DNA of 64,000 nt from Diadophis punctatus similis (GCA_023053685.1 JALIGW010000002.1:39578720-39642719); one strand, 5' to 3'. Counted from the stretch's first letter, positions 1-10,680 are shown. Notes: generated by a model from the sequence alone, not told the origin. Numbers and translations are program-made.

Positions 1-592
1 TACCTAATGCTTCCTTGGCTGACCTTATGAATCGTTCAGCCAGTCCATTGGTCGCTGGATGGAATGGTGAGGACAGGGCATGGCGAATTCCCAGGTCAGC
101 AAGGTACCCCTCGAAATTGGTGGCCGTAAATTGGGGACCATTGTCCGTTACAAGGATGTCTGGGAGGCCGTGTGTGGCAAAAGGGCATCTGAGCACCTTA
201 ATAACCGCCTCAGCGGTGGTAGAACCCATTGGAAATATTTCGAGCCACTTTGAGTAGGCATCGACAATTATTAAAAACATTTGGCCATGGCAGGGGCCTG
301 CAAAATTGGCATGTAGCCATGACCAGGGGCTTTTTGGTTGTTCCCAGTCATGGACTGGTGCTTTGGGCGGAGCAGGCCGTGACTCTTGACAGGGTTTGCA
401 TAACCCAACCCAATTTTGGATTTCTGCATCCACATTTGGCCACCAAACGTACCCCCTAGCCAAGGCTTTCATCCGGACAATCCCCGGATGGCCTTCATGT
501 AAGGTCCTAAGTATTCCAGCTCGCAGGCTAGTTGGTATGACCACTCGGTCGCCCCAAAGGAGGCAACCCCCTTGCTCTGACAGTTCATGCTA
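1..592 (-). pseudogene. gypsy (Ty3) integrase fragment, runs off the window
   Basis: Read on the minus strand this is an integrase domain that would insert retrotransposon cDNA into host DNA. The order is a zinc-binding part with the His motif HEGHPG and the Cys pair CKPC, then the catalytic core. The second catalytic Asp is present in VTDNGPQF and the catalytic Glu in NGLAERF. At the first catalytic site the family has an Asp-Phe-Ala-Gly motif, but here the sequence reads HANFAGP, so Asp is replaced by Asn. A TAG stop at 590-592 separates it from the upstream pol linker. Otherwise the frame is open to base 1, and the rest of the element lies outside the window. Gypsy assignment is firm; activity is very unlikely. 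Confidence 0.9.
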
Positions 593-898
593 TCTCTGTT
601 CGTATGGTTTAAGGTCAGGCTTGACCAGGTCCTTTGGCCATCCCCTCAACACCCAGTTCAACACAGTTCTGAGTGAGGGGTCCTTGGCCGTGTGTTTAGC
701 CACCTCAGCAGAAGTGACCAGTCTGGAATCAGCCAAGTCAATCAAGAGGATTGGAGCTTCCGGGACAATGTCTGTAAGGAGGTCGGGCAACCAACGTTTG
801 GTTGGTTTCTGGCTGCCTGGCGAAGGCTCTCTGGCGCGGTCTATGGTTTTCACACCCGAATCTATTTGACGATTCGCTTCTAGGGTTTTCCTGCACAT
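590..898 (-). pseudogene. gypsy pol linker between RNase H and integrase
   Basis: The minus-strand frame contains TSAEVAKHTAKDPSLRTVLN and RGWPKDL. This is the spacer that precedes the integrase zinc finger in vertebrate gypsy pol proteins. It ends at the TAG stop at 590-592 and then continues in the same frame into integrase. Upstream it joins gag-derived sequence almost directly. Protease, reverse transcriptase and RNase H, normally about 2 kb, are missing. Confidence 0.8.
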
Positions 899-1082
899 GC
901 ATGTCTTTCAATGGCAGAATGGCACGGAAAACTCGCGCCAAATGTCCTCTCCTTTCACACCGTTGGCAGATAATGTGCCTAAATCTGCATGATATCCTCG
1001 GGTGTTGCCCTCCACAGCTGGCACAAGCAGTCAGGAAGTCTTTGGGAGGCGGAGGGCACCTGGTCAGTGCGGCAGACCTCAT
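890..1082 (-). pseudogene. gypsy gag nucleocapsid zinc-knuckle region
   Basis: The minus-strand frame shows two Cys-His knuckles in tandem, as in gag nucleocapsids that bind RNA. The first, CASCGGQHPRISC, is intact (CX2CX3HX4C). The second, CQRCERRGHLARVF, has Phe where the last Cys should be. It lies in a different frame from the gag body at 979-1689, so a frameshift separates them near 1050-1080. Confidence 0.8.
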
Positions 1083-1689
1083 CGTCGCTGCTTACAGACT
1101 CCTCGACAGAGCCCATGTGGATCGCAGAAGGAGGCTTAGTGTCCTTTTTAGAGGAGGCGAAACGGTGCAGAGATTCGGCCGCTTTGGATGAGGACTCAGC
1201 AGCTCTGGCTTCGTCCAGGGCAGTGGCCAGCGTGAGGTTGGGCCGAGCCAGGAGCCGGCGTTGCAGGCGAATGTCCTGCATGCCACAGATGAGCTGGTCA
1301 AGCAGGATGTCATCCAGGTCGCGGAACTCGCAGTGGCCGGAGGCTTTATGAAGGGTGGCGATGTATTGGTTGATGGTCTCGCCCTCCTGCTGCAGCCGCT
1401 GGCGGAACTCGTAGCGCCGGACAACCTTGGATGGGCTGGGCGCGTAGTGTGTCTTCAGCGTTGCCTGGAGTACCTGCCAGGTCACTGTGTGAACTGGGGT
1501 TGGGGCAGACAACGATTCTGCGGTGTCAAACACCTCTGGCCCACAGTGGCTCAGAAACAAAGATCTTTTTCTGTTGTCAGCCAGCCTCAGCAGATCATTG
1601 GCTTCGAGGAAGCACTCAAAACGCCGCATGTAGGAGTCCCATTTTTCATGGGCAGGGTCGAAAGGCGCTGGCGGGTGGAAGGTGGACAT
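979..1689 (-). pseudogene. gypsy gag (capsid-like) open frame
   Basis: A 236-residue minus-strand frame opens with MSTFHPPAPFDPAHEKWDSY and contains FECFLEANDL, SLFLSHCGPEVFDT and REFRQRL-like helices typical of the retrotransposon gag family. Gag would form the particle that carries element RNA. It starts about 105 bases after the LTR end on the minus strand, as expected for the first gene of the element. The C-terminus runs out of frame before the zinc knuckles. The start was chosen as the first ATG after the leader. The length is somewhat short for gag because of the frameshift. Confidence 0.88.
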
Positions 1690-1794
1690 CCCGATGAAAG
1701 AAGGCAGACGTGGCTAGTGCTGCCTGGCTGGTTGCAGCGCTTGAGGGCTGGTCTTCGTTCTCCTGGTCCCAAACCCTCGTCGCCACTGTTAAAT

Positions 1795-2136
1795 TGTGGG
1801 CAAAGATCGCAGGAGACAGACTTCAGAACAGCTCTTTTATTAGCTCACTCAAGCAACCAGCAACTTGCAGTCTGACAGATAGCCCTTTTTTAGGGAGCTG
1901 TCAGACACAACAACCAATAGCGTATGAGCATTCAAACACATGACCAGGGTGGCAACAACAGTTCAGGTAGAGTTCAACTATAAACATAATAACAACAGTT
2001 CAGTCAGAGGTCGTCTAGTCAAAACAAGTTTATGGTTCAGTTATAGGTCAGTCAGAACACAACATAGTTTATGTCTTAAGAGGGGGCAGGGCTCAAGAAT
2101 ATATTCTGCTGTACCTCCTTATTTCTTCTGGCTACA
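1795..2136 (-). mobile_element. 5' LTR of the gypsy element
   Basis: On the minus strand the segment begins TGTAGCC and ends CCCACA, giving TG...CA termini. AATAAA lies near its 3' side (plus-strand TTTATT around 1836-1841). It is followed on the minus strand by ATTTAACAGTGGCGACGAGG, the expected place for a primer-binding site, and then by gag. The second LTR should lie left of base 1. The outer boundary at 2136 is inferred from the TG/CA rule and from the unrelated repeat that begins at 2140. Confidence 0.75.
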
Positions 2137-2139
2137 AAT

Positions 2140-2300
2140 CAGTAGTGAAATCTAAAAATTTTCCCTACTGGTTCTGTGGGCATGTCTTGATGGGCGTGAC
2201 TTGGTGGTCATGTGACAGGGTGGGCATGGCCAACTCAATGTCACTCATGTCAAGGGGTGCCTCACCTGGCCATCCCCTCCCAGCCATTCCTTGTCACACC
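2140..2300 (+). mobile_element. hAT-like repeat fragment with GGGCGTGG module
   Basis: It starts CAGTAGTGAAATC, like the CAGTGGTGGGATTC start at 58812. It then has the TTCTGTGGGC...TGGTCATGTGAC...GGGCATGGCCAACT...TGTCACTCATG series found in several other elements here. No right terminus or TSD was found. It abuts the gypsy LTR. Confidence 0.55.
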
Positions 2301-3014
2301 CAGATCTTAACTTTACTGATTTTAACTATATCTATAGATCTAAACAGAAATGCAAACAATGAAAAAGAGATGCAAACCCAATATTTAATTTCCACAACAC
2401 AGTATAAAAATAATCTTTAAATAATCCTAACCTTTAGCTGATTTAAAAGAGTAATTTTCTGTTTTTTCTATCATTGTCAAAAATAGAGTCTAACAAAGTC
2501 CAACATAAATAAGCTATTTTATATAGTTCTTATTTTTGCAAACACAAATATAAATAATATGTGAACTACACTGTAATCTATTATAATTTCTTCAGGCAAT
2601 GAAACATGCACTCTAAATCACAAAGATTTTCTAAGTGAACAGCAAAACCTTTATATTCTGTATGTATTCATATGTAACTCCTATTAGTCAATACTGAGTT
2701 AGGATGTTTACAAATTTTTAAATTCCATTTTAAAAGACCCTATTAAGTCCAACTGATAAACCATAGATTAATATATTATCCAATTAGTCCAATACAGGAA
2801 GGGTCTTCTATCTTAAATGTTTATTGCAAAAGTTTCCTGTAAATCAAGCTGCATTTTGTTACATCACCACCCAAAACACCATTTGGTTTAATATATTTTC
2901 AAAGAAACAGGTCAGAAACTACACAGCTTAGAAACCAACATATTTTCCATCTCAAGACTTTCATTTACTTTAAAAATAACTGTACGAGAAACCATAAATC
3001 TTTCATGCAGTACA
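2301..3014. other. no recognised feature
   Basis: AT-rich sequence without a usable reading frame, tandem repeat or recognisable repeat family. Confidence 0.5.
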
Positions 3015-3351
3015 CAGGGGTGGGTTCCTCCCGGTGCGGACCAGTTCGCCCAAACTGGTAGCGACCTGCTGGTGATGTCATGATGACATCACCAAACTGG
3101 ATCGGTTGGTGCCGGTCCATGGGCACCACCATCTTTTTTTTAAAAAAAATTGAATTTAAATTTTTTTTTCCTTCTGAGCATGCTAAGAAGCCGAGTTCTG
3201 GCACTGTGCATGTGGTCCCCATCTTTTTTTTCTGTTTAGTTTTTCCCCCAGATTTTTTGTTACTGCGCATGTGCGCGCCCATGAGGTGCGCCCATGCTGC
3301 AAGGAAGAGAGGGAACGAACCGGCAGCGAAGTAAGTTGGAACTCACCCCTG
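3015..3351. mobile_element. non-autonomous hAT, ACCGGT-type family, copy 1
   Basis: Terminal inverted repeats (TIRs) are CAGGGGTGGGTTCC at the left and GGAACTCACCCCTG at the right. The interior has the family signature (GGACCAGTTCGCCC, GGTAGCGACCTGCTGGTGATGTCA, GCCACCATC-type T-run, CGCATGTGCG). Flanking 8-mers (GCAGTACA and ATTTGGCC) do not match, unlike most other copies, so one end may have been rearranged. Confidence 0.85.
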
Positions 3352-3370
3352 ATTTGGCCTGGATAACACC

Positions 3371-3732
3371 CCCACACCCCCACATTTATCCAATGGAGTT
3401 GTCCTTCTGCTTTCTCCAGTTGCTTCCCTGATTCCGGCACTACAAAAAAACCAACGATTGGCCCTTTTTGCAGGAGGCTCTCCTAACAGGAAAGGAAGGG
3501 AAGGGACTGGCGAGGAGAAATACACAGAATCAGTATGAGGAAACCTCCCAGTTTTGTAGCAGCGCTGCTGAATTTAAAAAGAGAACCCAACAGTTCCTCC
3601 CCATGTGAGTTATTTGTGCCTGTGCAAAGCAAAATTTTACTGAAGGAAAAAAAAAGCAACAGGAGGAATCAGGGAAGCAACCAGGGAAAGCAGAAAGACA
3701 ACTCCTGTGGATAAAGGGATGAGGTGGGTGGG
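3371..3732. repeat. foldback element, 65-69 bp inverted arms
   Basis: The arm at 3371-3435 is the inverted copy of 3664-3732. They share GGAATCAGGGAAGCAA, AAAGCAGAA and GACAACTCC in reverse complement, with roughly 85-90% identity by eye. The spacer is about 228 bases. No protein is encoded. It may be a foldback MITE of unknown superfamily; no TSD was resolved. Confidence 0.65.
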
Positions 3733-3837
3733 TTTTTTTTTCCAGCCCAAATGATTCAGGGCAACGTTTATTCTCAGCAGAGCCAGAGTGGGCAGGCAGG
3801 CAGGCAGCAGCACAAAGTTAGTTTATTTATTTAAGCT

Positions 3838-3880
3838 ATGCTGGCTGGGGAATTCTGGGAGTTGAAGTCCACAAGTCTGC
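3838..3880 (-). repeat. fragment of the CAGTGTTTCTC-type hAT MITE
   Basis: GCTGGGGAATTCTGGGAGTT and the following GAAGTCCACAA are the reverse complement of the middle of the MITE at 6317-6413. Both ends are lost. Confidence 0.5.
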
Positions 3881-4515
3881 CATGGTTTTGAAGGTGATCC
3901 AAGTTCTGATCCATTTAAGCAGAATGCTCTGAATAAGGCTGTTTAGTTACAGTATGAGCTCATGACAAACATCTTTTTTTCTTTCATATACCCCCTAAAC
4001 AATACCATAGCTATTGGTACCATAAATATTTGAAACATATTGTTTCTGCCTATATGCTAAGATTCAGTTTGGAAGCCCTTCTCCAGGTGTCCATATTTCT
4101 AAGTTTTTTCATAGTTGGTGCCCAAATTGTGGAATACTTTTTAATATGTATACCTGTTCATACAAAAGAATGGAGCCTCATTTGTGTTCTCACAACTGGC
4201 ATCTTGCGTGTTTTGAACATCCCCCGCTCTCCAACACTTCTGTTGCTATCAACCTAATATCACTAAGAGGGCTGGCAAAAAGTTTTATTTTGATATGTTG
4301 TCATTTGTCTCTTGGTTTGGTCATACTTCTCTTGCCTCTCTAATTTTTTCAAATTGCTGCTTGGTTTTATCACTTTTACAATTCTTTTTAGTGGTTTATA
4401 GAGTTGGTTGTACTGTATATACTTACATATTTTAAAGTGGCTTTACAGTGTTTTCAATATTTTGTGTGTACTTCAGTTATTAAAGGAGAGATGATGCATC
4501 CCTTGAATAAATAAG
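3881..4515. other. no recognised feature
   Basis: AT-rich unique-looking sequence. Two overlapping short frames near 4030-4343 show no known motif. Confidence 0.4.
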
Positions 4516-4626
4516 CCAAAACAATCAAATTAAATGGGCCCCAAATCTGGACTGTGCAACATTGAAGACTATTATATGGCAGCAAAGTAGCTCTGGTTTG
4601 GGGTCCATTTAATTGGATTGTTTTGG
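4516..4626. repeat. short inverted repeat, 32-bp arms
   Basis: 4516-4547 and 4595-4626 are inverted copies (about 28 of 32 positions pair) around a 47-base spacer. The stem would contain CAATTAAATGG-type sequence. No TSD or family was recognised. Confidence 0.6.
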
Positions 4627-4769
4627 GTTGCTTGGGACATTGTCTGGGAAAATATGATATCAGTGCTCAGGCACATAAAAAGATGCCATAGAGCGATTGA
4701 TCAGGAACTATCTTCCATGATCATAGAAGCTTTGACCAAAAATCAGGGGCCAGAGTTTGTTTAAATATA

Positions 4770-5402
4770 AGATGAAACTTCCTTACAGTGGGATTTGTTC
4801 AACAGTGAAAGAGTTTATCTTCAAAAGTTGTGTATTTTACATTTCTGGATGTTTTTAGAAAGAAGTTGGACAGCCACCTCTCAAGGGTGGTTTTATTGAA
4901 GAGGTTGGACTAGATCAGTGATGGCGAACCTATGGCACGCGTGCCACAGGTGGCACGCAGAGCCATATCTGCCGGCACGCAAGCCATTGCCTAGCTCAGC
5001 TCCAGCGTGCATGTGATTGCCAGCCAGCTGATTTTTGGCTCGCACGGAGGCTCTGGGAAGGTGTTTTTGGCTTCCAGAGAGTCTCCGGGGGACGGGGGAG
5101 GGCATTTTTGCCTTCCCCAGGCTGCAGGGAAGCCTCTGGAGCCTGGGTAGGGCGAAAAATGGGCCTACCGGGCCCACTACAAGTTGGGAAATGGGCCATT
5201 TCCGGCCTCCAGAGGGCCTCCATGGGGAGTGGGAGGCCATTTTCGCCCTCCCCAGGCATTTAATTATGGGTGTGGGCACTCGCGCATGTGCAATAGCGGA
5301 TGCGCATGTACTTTTGGCACCTGAGGGAAAAAAGGTTCGCCATCACTGGACTAGATTATTCTGTTGGTCCCTTGTAACTTCACAATTCTATGATAGAACA
5401 CC
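4770..5402 (+). mobile_element. CR1-type LINE 3' end, split by a hAT
   Basis: Before the hAT the sequence runs TTCCTTACAGTGGG..., GAAAGAAGTTGGACAGCCACC... and GGTTGGACTAGAT. After it comes TATTCTGTTGGTCCCTTGTA and CACAATTCTATGAT. This is the usual 3' untranslated end of amniote CR1 elements, which finish in ATTCTATG-type units. The hAT at 4916-5348 lies in the middle with its TSD taken from the LINE. The LINE is therefore older than the hAT. Confidence 0.75.
4916..5348 (+). mobile_element. non-autonomous hAT, CAGTGATGGCGAACC family, copy 1
   Basis: TIRs are CAGTGATGGCGAACC and GGTTCGCCATCACTG, and the 8-bp TSD GACTAGAT is perfect on both sides (4908-4915, 5349-5356). The GC-rich interior contains GGTGGCAC..., a CCTCCCCAGGCT motif and imperfect internal palindromes. 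It encodes no transposase. It sits inside a CR1 tail. Confidence 0.95.
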
Positions 5403-6308
5403 ATGTACAAGATTTAATAGGGTTACGACATCTGAACTGCAAACATTCAGATACAGCCCATTGTCTTATATGCGATCATGGCCTGAGAATACAATACCTG
5501 CAGAGGATTACTGAAATCTGTTAAGTAATGGAACTGGAATGAACACCGCTATTAATTAATTTTTGGTTTGTGCCCTATGGTTGGACTGCTAGCAGTCTCT
5601 AGATAGACCTGTAGACTATTATAGCATGAGATAAAAGAAATTGTTCAGCCTAATTAGTCCCTTTGTGCGCACACACACACACACACAAACAAATTCAGCT
5701 TACACCTTAACATATATTATTGCCTTACTTGCAATCTTTCATGCTGTCAGCCTGCATTTTAAATCACTGGAGAATACATTCTCCACCCCTCCAATTAGTT
5801 ATGGTCTCTGATAAATTTCTAGAGAGGCTTCTCTAACTAGTAGAAGAAGAGGTTTTAGGAGTCTGGGTGGACTTCAACACGTATAATATGGTACATTCCA
5901 CTGTATTTCTACCATTTTCAGTGGGAATGTTCCACAGTGTTACCTGAAGGGTGTTTAAAATATGTGAACGGGGAAGATGGAGAGAGACAACATGTTAGTA
6001 TTATAAAAATAGTCTTGCTCAGTGGCTAAAATCCTGAATAAAAACATTGTACTTGGCATCTATTTATTGTAATGTAGCTTGATTTCACTTGAAATCCTCT
6101 CTCTGAAAGTATAACTCCACCAGATTTTTCTACTGTGTTACATACAGTGAGTATGTTATTTTGCTCATCATCTATTTCTGCCTTGGTTAGCACTCTCTAA
6201 AACAAAATAAAAGGAAATGTAAATAAATGCAACAGGGAATACTTTCTAGAAAGTCATTGATTCATAGTATAAATCTATAAATATTTATTCAGAAACAAGC
6301 CTCATAGT
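5403..6308. other. no gene; short (CA)n
   Basis: Only a short (CA)n at about 5669-5686 and AT-rich unique sequence are visible. Confidence 0.5.
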
Positions 6309-6316
6309 GTTTAATG

Positions 6317-6413
6317 CAGTGTTTCTCAACCTTGGAAACTTTAATATTTGTGGACTTCAGTTCCCAGAATTCCCCAGTCAGCACGCTGGATTTATTAAGG
6401 TCGAGAAACATTG
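6317..6413 (+). mobile_element. 97-bp hAT MITE
   Basis: Ends are CAGTGTTTCTCAACC and GTCGAGAAACATTG, imperfect inverted copies. The flanking 8-mers are GTTTAATG (6309-6316) and GTCTAATG (6414-6421), 7 of 8 identical. The interior carries GGACTTCAGTTCCCAGAATT. It is too short to encode anything. Confidence 0.85.
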
Positions 6414-6448
6414 GTCTAATGGAATTTCCTCCTTAGTTGGAGGGAATC

Positions 6449-6654
6449 TGTTATGTATTAAGTTTAAACTGTTTACTCCAAGGTCCGCTATTCTGAGCGG
6501 GAAAAGGGAGCCCGTTGATTGGTTGAACCAGCCGACAGCCCTGTATAAAAGGGAGAGCTGTCAGGCTGGTTCCTTTGCTGGATCTAACTGTTATACAATA
6601 AAGAGCTGTTAGTTACTCAACTGTCTCCAGCCTCTTCAGTATCGGGACTTAACA
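6449..6654 (+). mobile_element. 206-bp solo LTR
   Basis: Begins TGTTATG and ends CTTAACA, with a perfect 5-bp TSD GAATC (6444-6448 and 6655-6659). A TATAAAA box lies at 6544-6550 and AATAAA at 6597-6602, in the right order for a U3-R-U5 LTR. A 5-bp TSD fits gypsy or some endogenous retroviruses. No internal sequence remains, so it arose by recombination between LTRs. Confidence 0.85.
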
Positions 6655-6659
6655 GAATC

Positions 6660-9600
6660 CTTCCTTCAGAAGGTAGGAATTAACGATCCCAGATTCAGTT
6701 CAACGTAATAGGTTGCATTTTATTATTTTCCCTGCATTTTTCATCTTTGTTGAAACTGAGAGACAATGTGTCTGAGAATCTGTACACCATTCTTCATGAC
6801 ACAGTTTATTGGGCTTTTAATTTTATTGAGAGTTACATCATTGAGAATTATTACTGTTGTTCTTTTTTTCATGTTTTAGTTCCCATTTTTCTTAGAAGGG
6901 CTGCAATTCTGTTCACTGCTGGTGAATAGAACAAGAGACAAGCAACCTGGGAAAAGTTTCTTCTGCAAGCAGAAACTGAAACATATCTAAGACAGAATCC
7001 AATCAAAATGTCTGAATAGTTACTGTACATCAATATTTAACAGCTGAAAAGGACATTTCCACAAGACAACAGATTGAAAACAGCATCACATCTCTCGGTA
7101 TTGGCTGCATATGAGAAGTGAGCTAATTTATTTGTGGATCAGCTGTGATTTCTCTATTTGACTAACCTTGTCTGCCAACTCTTGGGAATTCTTTCAAGGA
7201 GAAAGGTCATCTGAGGACATTTCAGCTGCCTTCCAAGGAACCATGGGGAATCCTCATCTTCATTTGGCAAAGTCAAGCTTTGCCAAATGCTTTAAGTCAA
7301 GCTCCATTCCATGTGACTTCATGTGAGAAAATTTAAACCAGTATATTGGCAGACGAGCAGCAAGTGTGTGGACCAGTTAGCTACTTCAATCGCTTCAATT
7401 CTACTTCAATTCTCTCCTCCTCCTGTGAGGAGAGAAAAACACCGCTTTCTACGCACATTACCACAAATCTACCATTAAGCCATTAAGCAAATTAACGACA
7501 TAATCAAAATGGAAATATTTAAAGTATAGCATTGTTGATAAAGACGATTTGAAGGAAAGCTATTTTACAATTTTGACTTAGCTACCAAGACAATTCCCTT
7601 CCATGTTGACACAGTACAAAGCTTGGGAAATACAACAAAAAGGAGATTCCTTGGAGAATAGTAAGGAGATGTAAGAAAAGATATTGTTGCTTCATTTTAG
7701 GAGGGAATAGACTTCATGCAGCTTAGTGCAGTCATTGAAACTGCCTCAATTACTTGTTCCTGAACATTGCCCACTAGACTTGCTATGTTTGCATACTCCC
7801 TATTTGTATGTTTACCTCTAGTTCCTTCTACCTTCCCTGTCTCCAGATGTAGCCTTCCTTCTCCCTCTCCATCTTTTCATCAATTATGCCCTTTCAAATC
7901 TTCCACCTTCTCTGTCCTATCATTACTTTTCTGTCTACTCTCTTTCAACCTCTTTATACTGATTTGTGGCATCTTCACATAATTCCTCATTTATTTGCTC
8001 AAAAGCTGCAGATTTTCCAAAAGGAAAGAAAAAGCAATATTTTTTTCCAGTAGTGTAAAACCTATGATCCTGATTCTCTTCTTCTTATTGCTCACTAGTA
8101 AAAAAAACTTTTACTAGTGAAACCAACCTATTGCATTTCTTTCTTTCACCTGTATCCAAAGAATCACGTGCAATCATTTTTTAATCACTAGAGGGCACTA
8201 TGACACTGAATTTTCATTAAGGGTGACCAGGGTTGGGAAACCAACCACATTCCAGGTATCATTGGAATTCAACAAACTGGGATGTTTGAACTGTAATCTA
8301 GGAGTATCTGGAGATTGGAGTTTTGCCATCTCTGTTGGCACAGTATGTTCCAACAGTTTGTATCACATCATAAATCAAATATTCTATACAGTTTGGACCA
8401 AGGGGCAAGTTCCAAATGGCAAAAGATGCTTCTGGAAATTTACATGAAAATCTGGATCTAGCTGAAATGACTCTATGGAATCGTCTTTAAACTAGGATAA
8501 ACTTGGGTATATGTTGTTAGGGAAATAATGTGAAGTAAACCTCTTTCTCAACTGAGAACAATTCTTCATGATTTATCTATTTAATTTCAGTAAATATGCT
8601 AGACAGACAGGCACGTACACATTTTGTTTCTCCTGAACTGTGCACATTGTGTATATTTCTTAAACTCACTAGTTTTATGTAAACCCTATAAAATGTGATG
8701 GATGCAAGGTCACTATTAAATGGTAAAGACTTTTTTTTGAAAAAAATCTATATAAGAGCCCACACCACAGGAGACAAAGGGAAAGAGATAAGGGGTATGC
8801 TGAAATTCTTCTCACAACCTGGCAAGCTGAATCATGATAAATACAAAATGCAAAATAACTATACAAATTCTTGAAGTAAATACTATTTGGTCATTGAGAA
8901 TGCTTCATTCTTTTTTACTGGAATGAATGCTGAAGGTACTTAATGTGAAATTCAGGAGTACAGAAAATGTTATCTTGCTGCTAGCTGAGTTTGTCCAAGA
9001 CATTTTCTTTTTGTGAATAAACTGTTGTACTGTATTTACTAAAATGAGCCTACAAGATTCAATAATAGGCCGAGATATCTTCCAAAGGAAAGGAAGGAAG
9101 GAATGTAGTGCAAGGCATTGTTATGGCACAATTGTGGCTCATGTGGTCCTGTTATCTAACACAGCAATAATCAACAAACACAATTCATACTCCATAACGA
9201 TCAGCATGTAGCAGTGCTATGGCAAATAAGATACATTGCTCTTAGATCCATAATAAATTTTCTATACAAAAATCTATTTATTGATATATCATATTTAAAA
9301 ACCAACCATTACCCTCACAGAGAGGCTCATATCCATTTAAATAGAATGGATTTTCATTCCCTTTCCCACTATACAGTAGCTTTTTAGCAATGATTATAAT
9401 CTGAAATAAATGTTGGTCTATCTGTCTCCTAAATATATGTCTTCCTACATTATTTTTCTTTTCCCAGAAATATACCTGAAATTTGTCTACTCCTTTCTCC
9501 ATTGAGAACAGTTTCGTGTATAAAACCTGGTATATAATATAAAATTTTTATTTATTATATGAAAGGTGTGTCCATTGAGTTACTAACAACTGAAAAAATG

Positions 9601-10456
9601 AAAATGGTAAGCTAATGTTATTAAAATTTAGACGACTATGCAAAAAAGAGTTTTGAGGTCTCATTTGAAGGAAAACAGAGTAGAGGTTCTACATCTGTAT
9701 GTCTTTCACTCGCTATCTTAATGGGATGACAGCAGTACGAGCCAGCTACATTGAAAAGAATTTCATTGATTGTAAGAAAGATGAGCTGAGTTAGAGACAA
9801 GATATTTTATTTGGGTTATCTAGTTTTAGAAATTTAGTTATTGAATTTTGATATCATTGAATTTTGATGGCATGTACCATATATATTTTTGTACGGTTGT
9901 TCCTGTACCTGTTTGTTCTGTTTTTCTTTTTTTTTTGAAAAGGCCTTCGGGCTATTCAATAAATGTACTGTACATCTGTATGTATTTTTGAAAACAGTGC
10001 CATATGAACACAGCAGCCAGGGAGAGAAGATGAACTTTGTCATAGCCAGTGTTCTTCCATGATTGCTTATCAGAAGAACCTGTGCTCTTCCCAGAAATGT
10101 TGTCCTTCCCTAACCCTTTGGGTTGGCTTACACAGATTTCCCTACTTGGCCCACCACAGGAGTGCAGGTTGTTAATCATATGAAAATCTCTGATTAAGAT
10201 CAAAAAGTCTATGCAAAATAAATCTGTTTGTTTGTTCCCTATTTTCTGTTATTTGAGCAAATAGAAGAAAATGGCAGAGGGAAAAGTATCCCCACATTCC
10301 TTAGTTGCAGCTACTTCTCAATCCTGCCTAATAGTAATCCCAGGGACATCAAGCTTTAGAAAGTGCAATCCTCAACATAAAGAAGTTGCCTCTTGCAGAA
10401 ACCGATAATTCATGTACAAAAAGTAACCTACCAAATGTATATTTTAGCCTATTGTC
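6660..10456. other. 3.8-kb stretch with no recognised feature
   Basis: AT-rich DNA with short frames only. I saw no transposon ends, SINE heads, tandem arrays or exon-like frames. A small palindrome (CTCTCCTCC...GAGGAGAG) lies near 7411-7434. It is the longest repeat-poor block in the first half of the window. Confidence 0.45.
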
Positions 10457-10680
10457 TATGGAGATTCTCAGTCATCCAGGTCATGGTTGTCCCAAGGTGC
10501 TTTTTCAAGACGCGACTGCACTTTCATGTTTTTCTTTGAAGATGTTTCGCTTCTCATCCAAGAGCTGTCTTATATCTTCCCCACCATCCAGTCAAAGCTG
10601 AAGAAACTTCTTGGATGAGAAGCAAAACTCCTTTAAAGAAAAACAAGAAAGTCTTGAAAAAAAGCACCTTGGGACATTTT
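10457..10680. mobile_element. head-to-head pair of PLE-type tail segments
   Basis: 10489-10566 and 10596-10675 are inverted copies of one tail segment. On the minus strand the left copy reads CTTGGATGAGAAGCGAAAC, then AAAGAAAAACATGAAAG and GAAAAAGCACCTTGGGAC. The right copy repeats this on the plus strand. Left of it, the complement of CATGACCTGGATGACTGAGA follows, a continuation seen in vertebrate Penelope-type (Poseidon-like) tails. The centre spacer is about 30 bases. Confidence 0.65.

Noticed and set aside
1..1689. Plus-strand open frames over the gypsy region
   Set aside because: They are antisense shadows; the minus strand carries gag and integrase motifs.
1795..2298. Longer LTR boundary ending at TGTGACA near 2298
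   Set aside because: 2140 onward matches an independent repeat (also at 58812), and a clean TG...CA LTR ends at 2136.
3015..3351. TSD for the first ACCGGT-type hAT
   Set aside because: The flanking 8-mers GCAGTACA and ATTTGGCC do not match.
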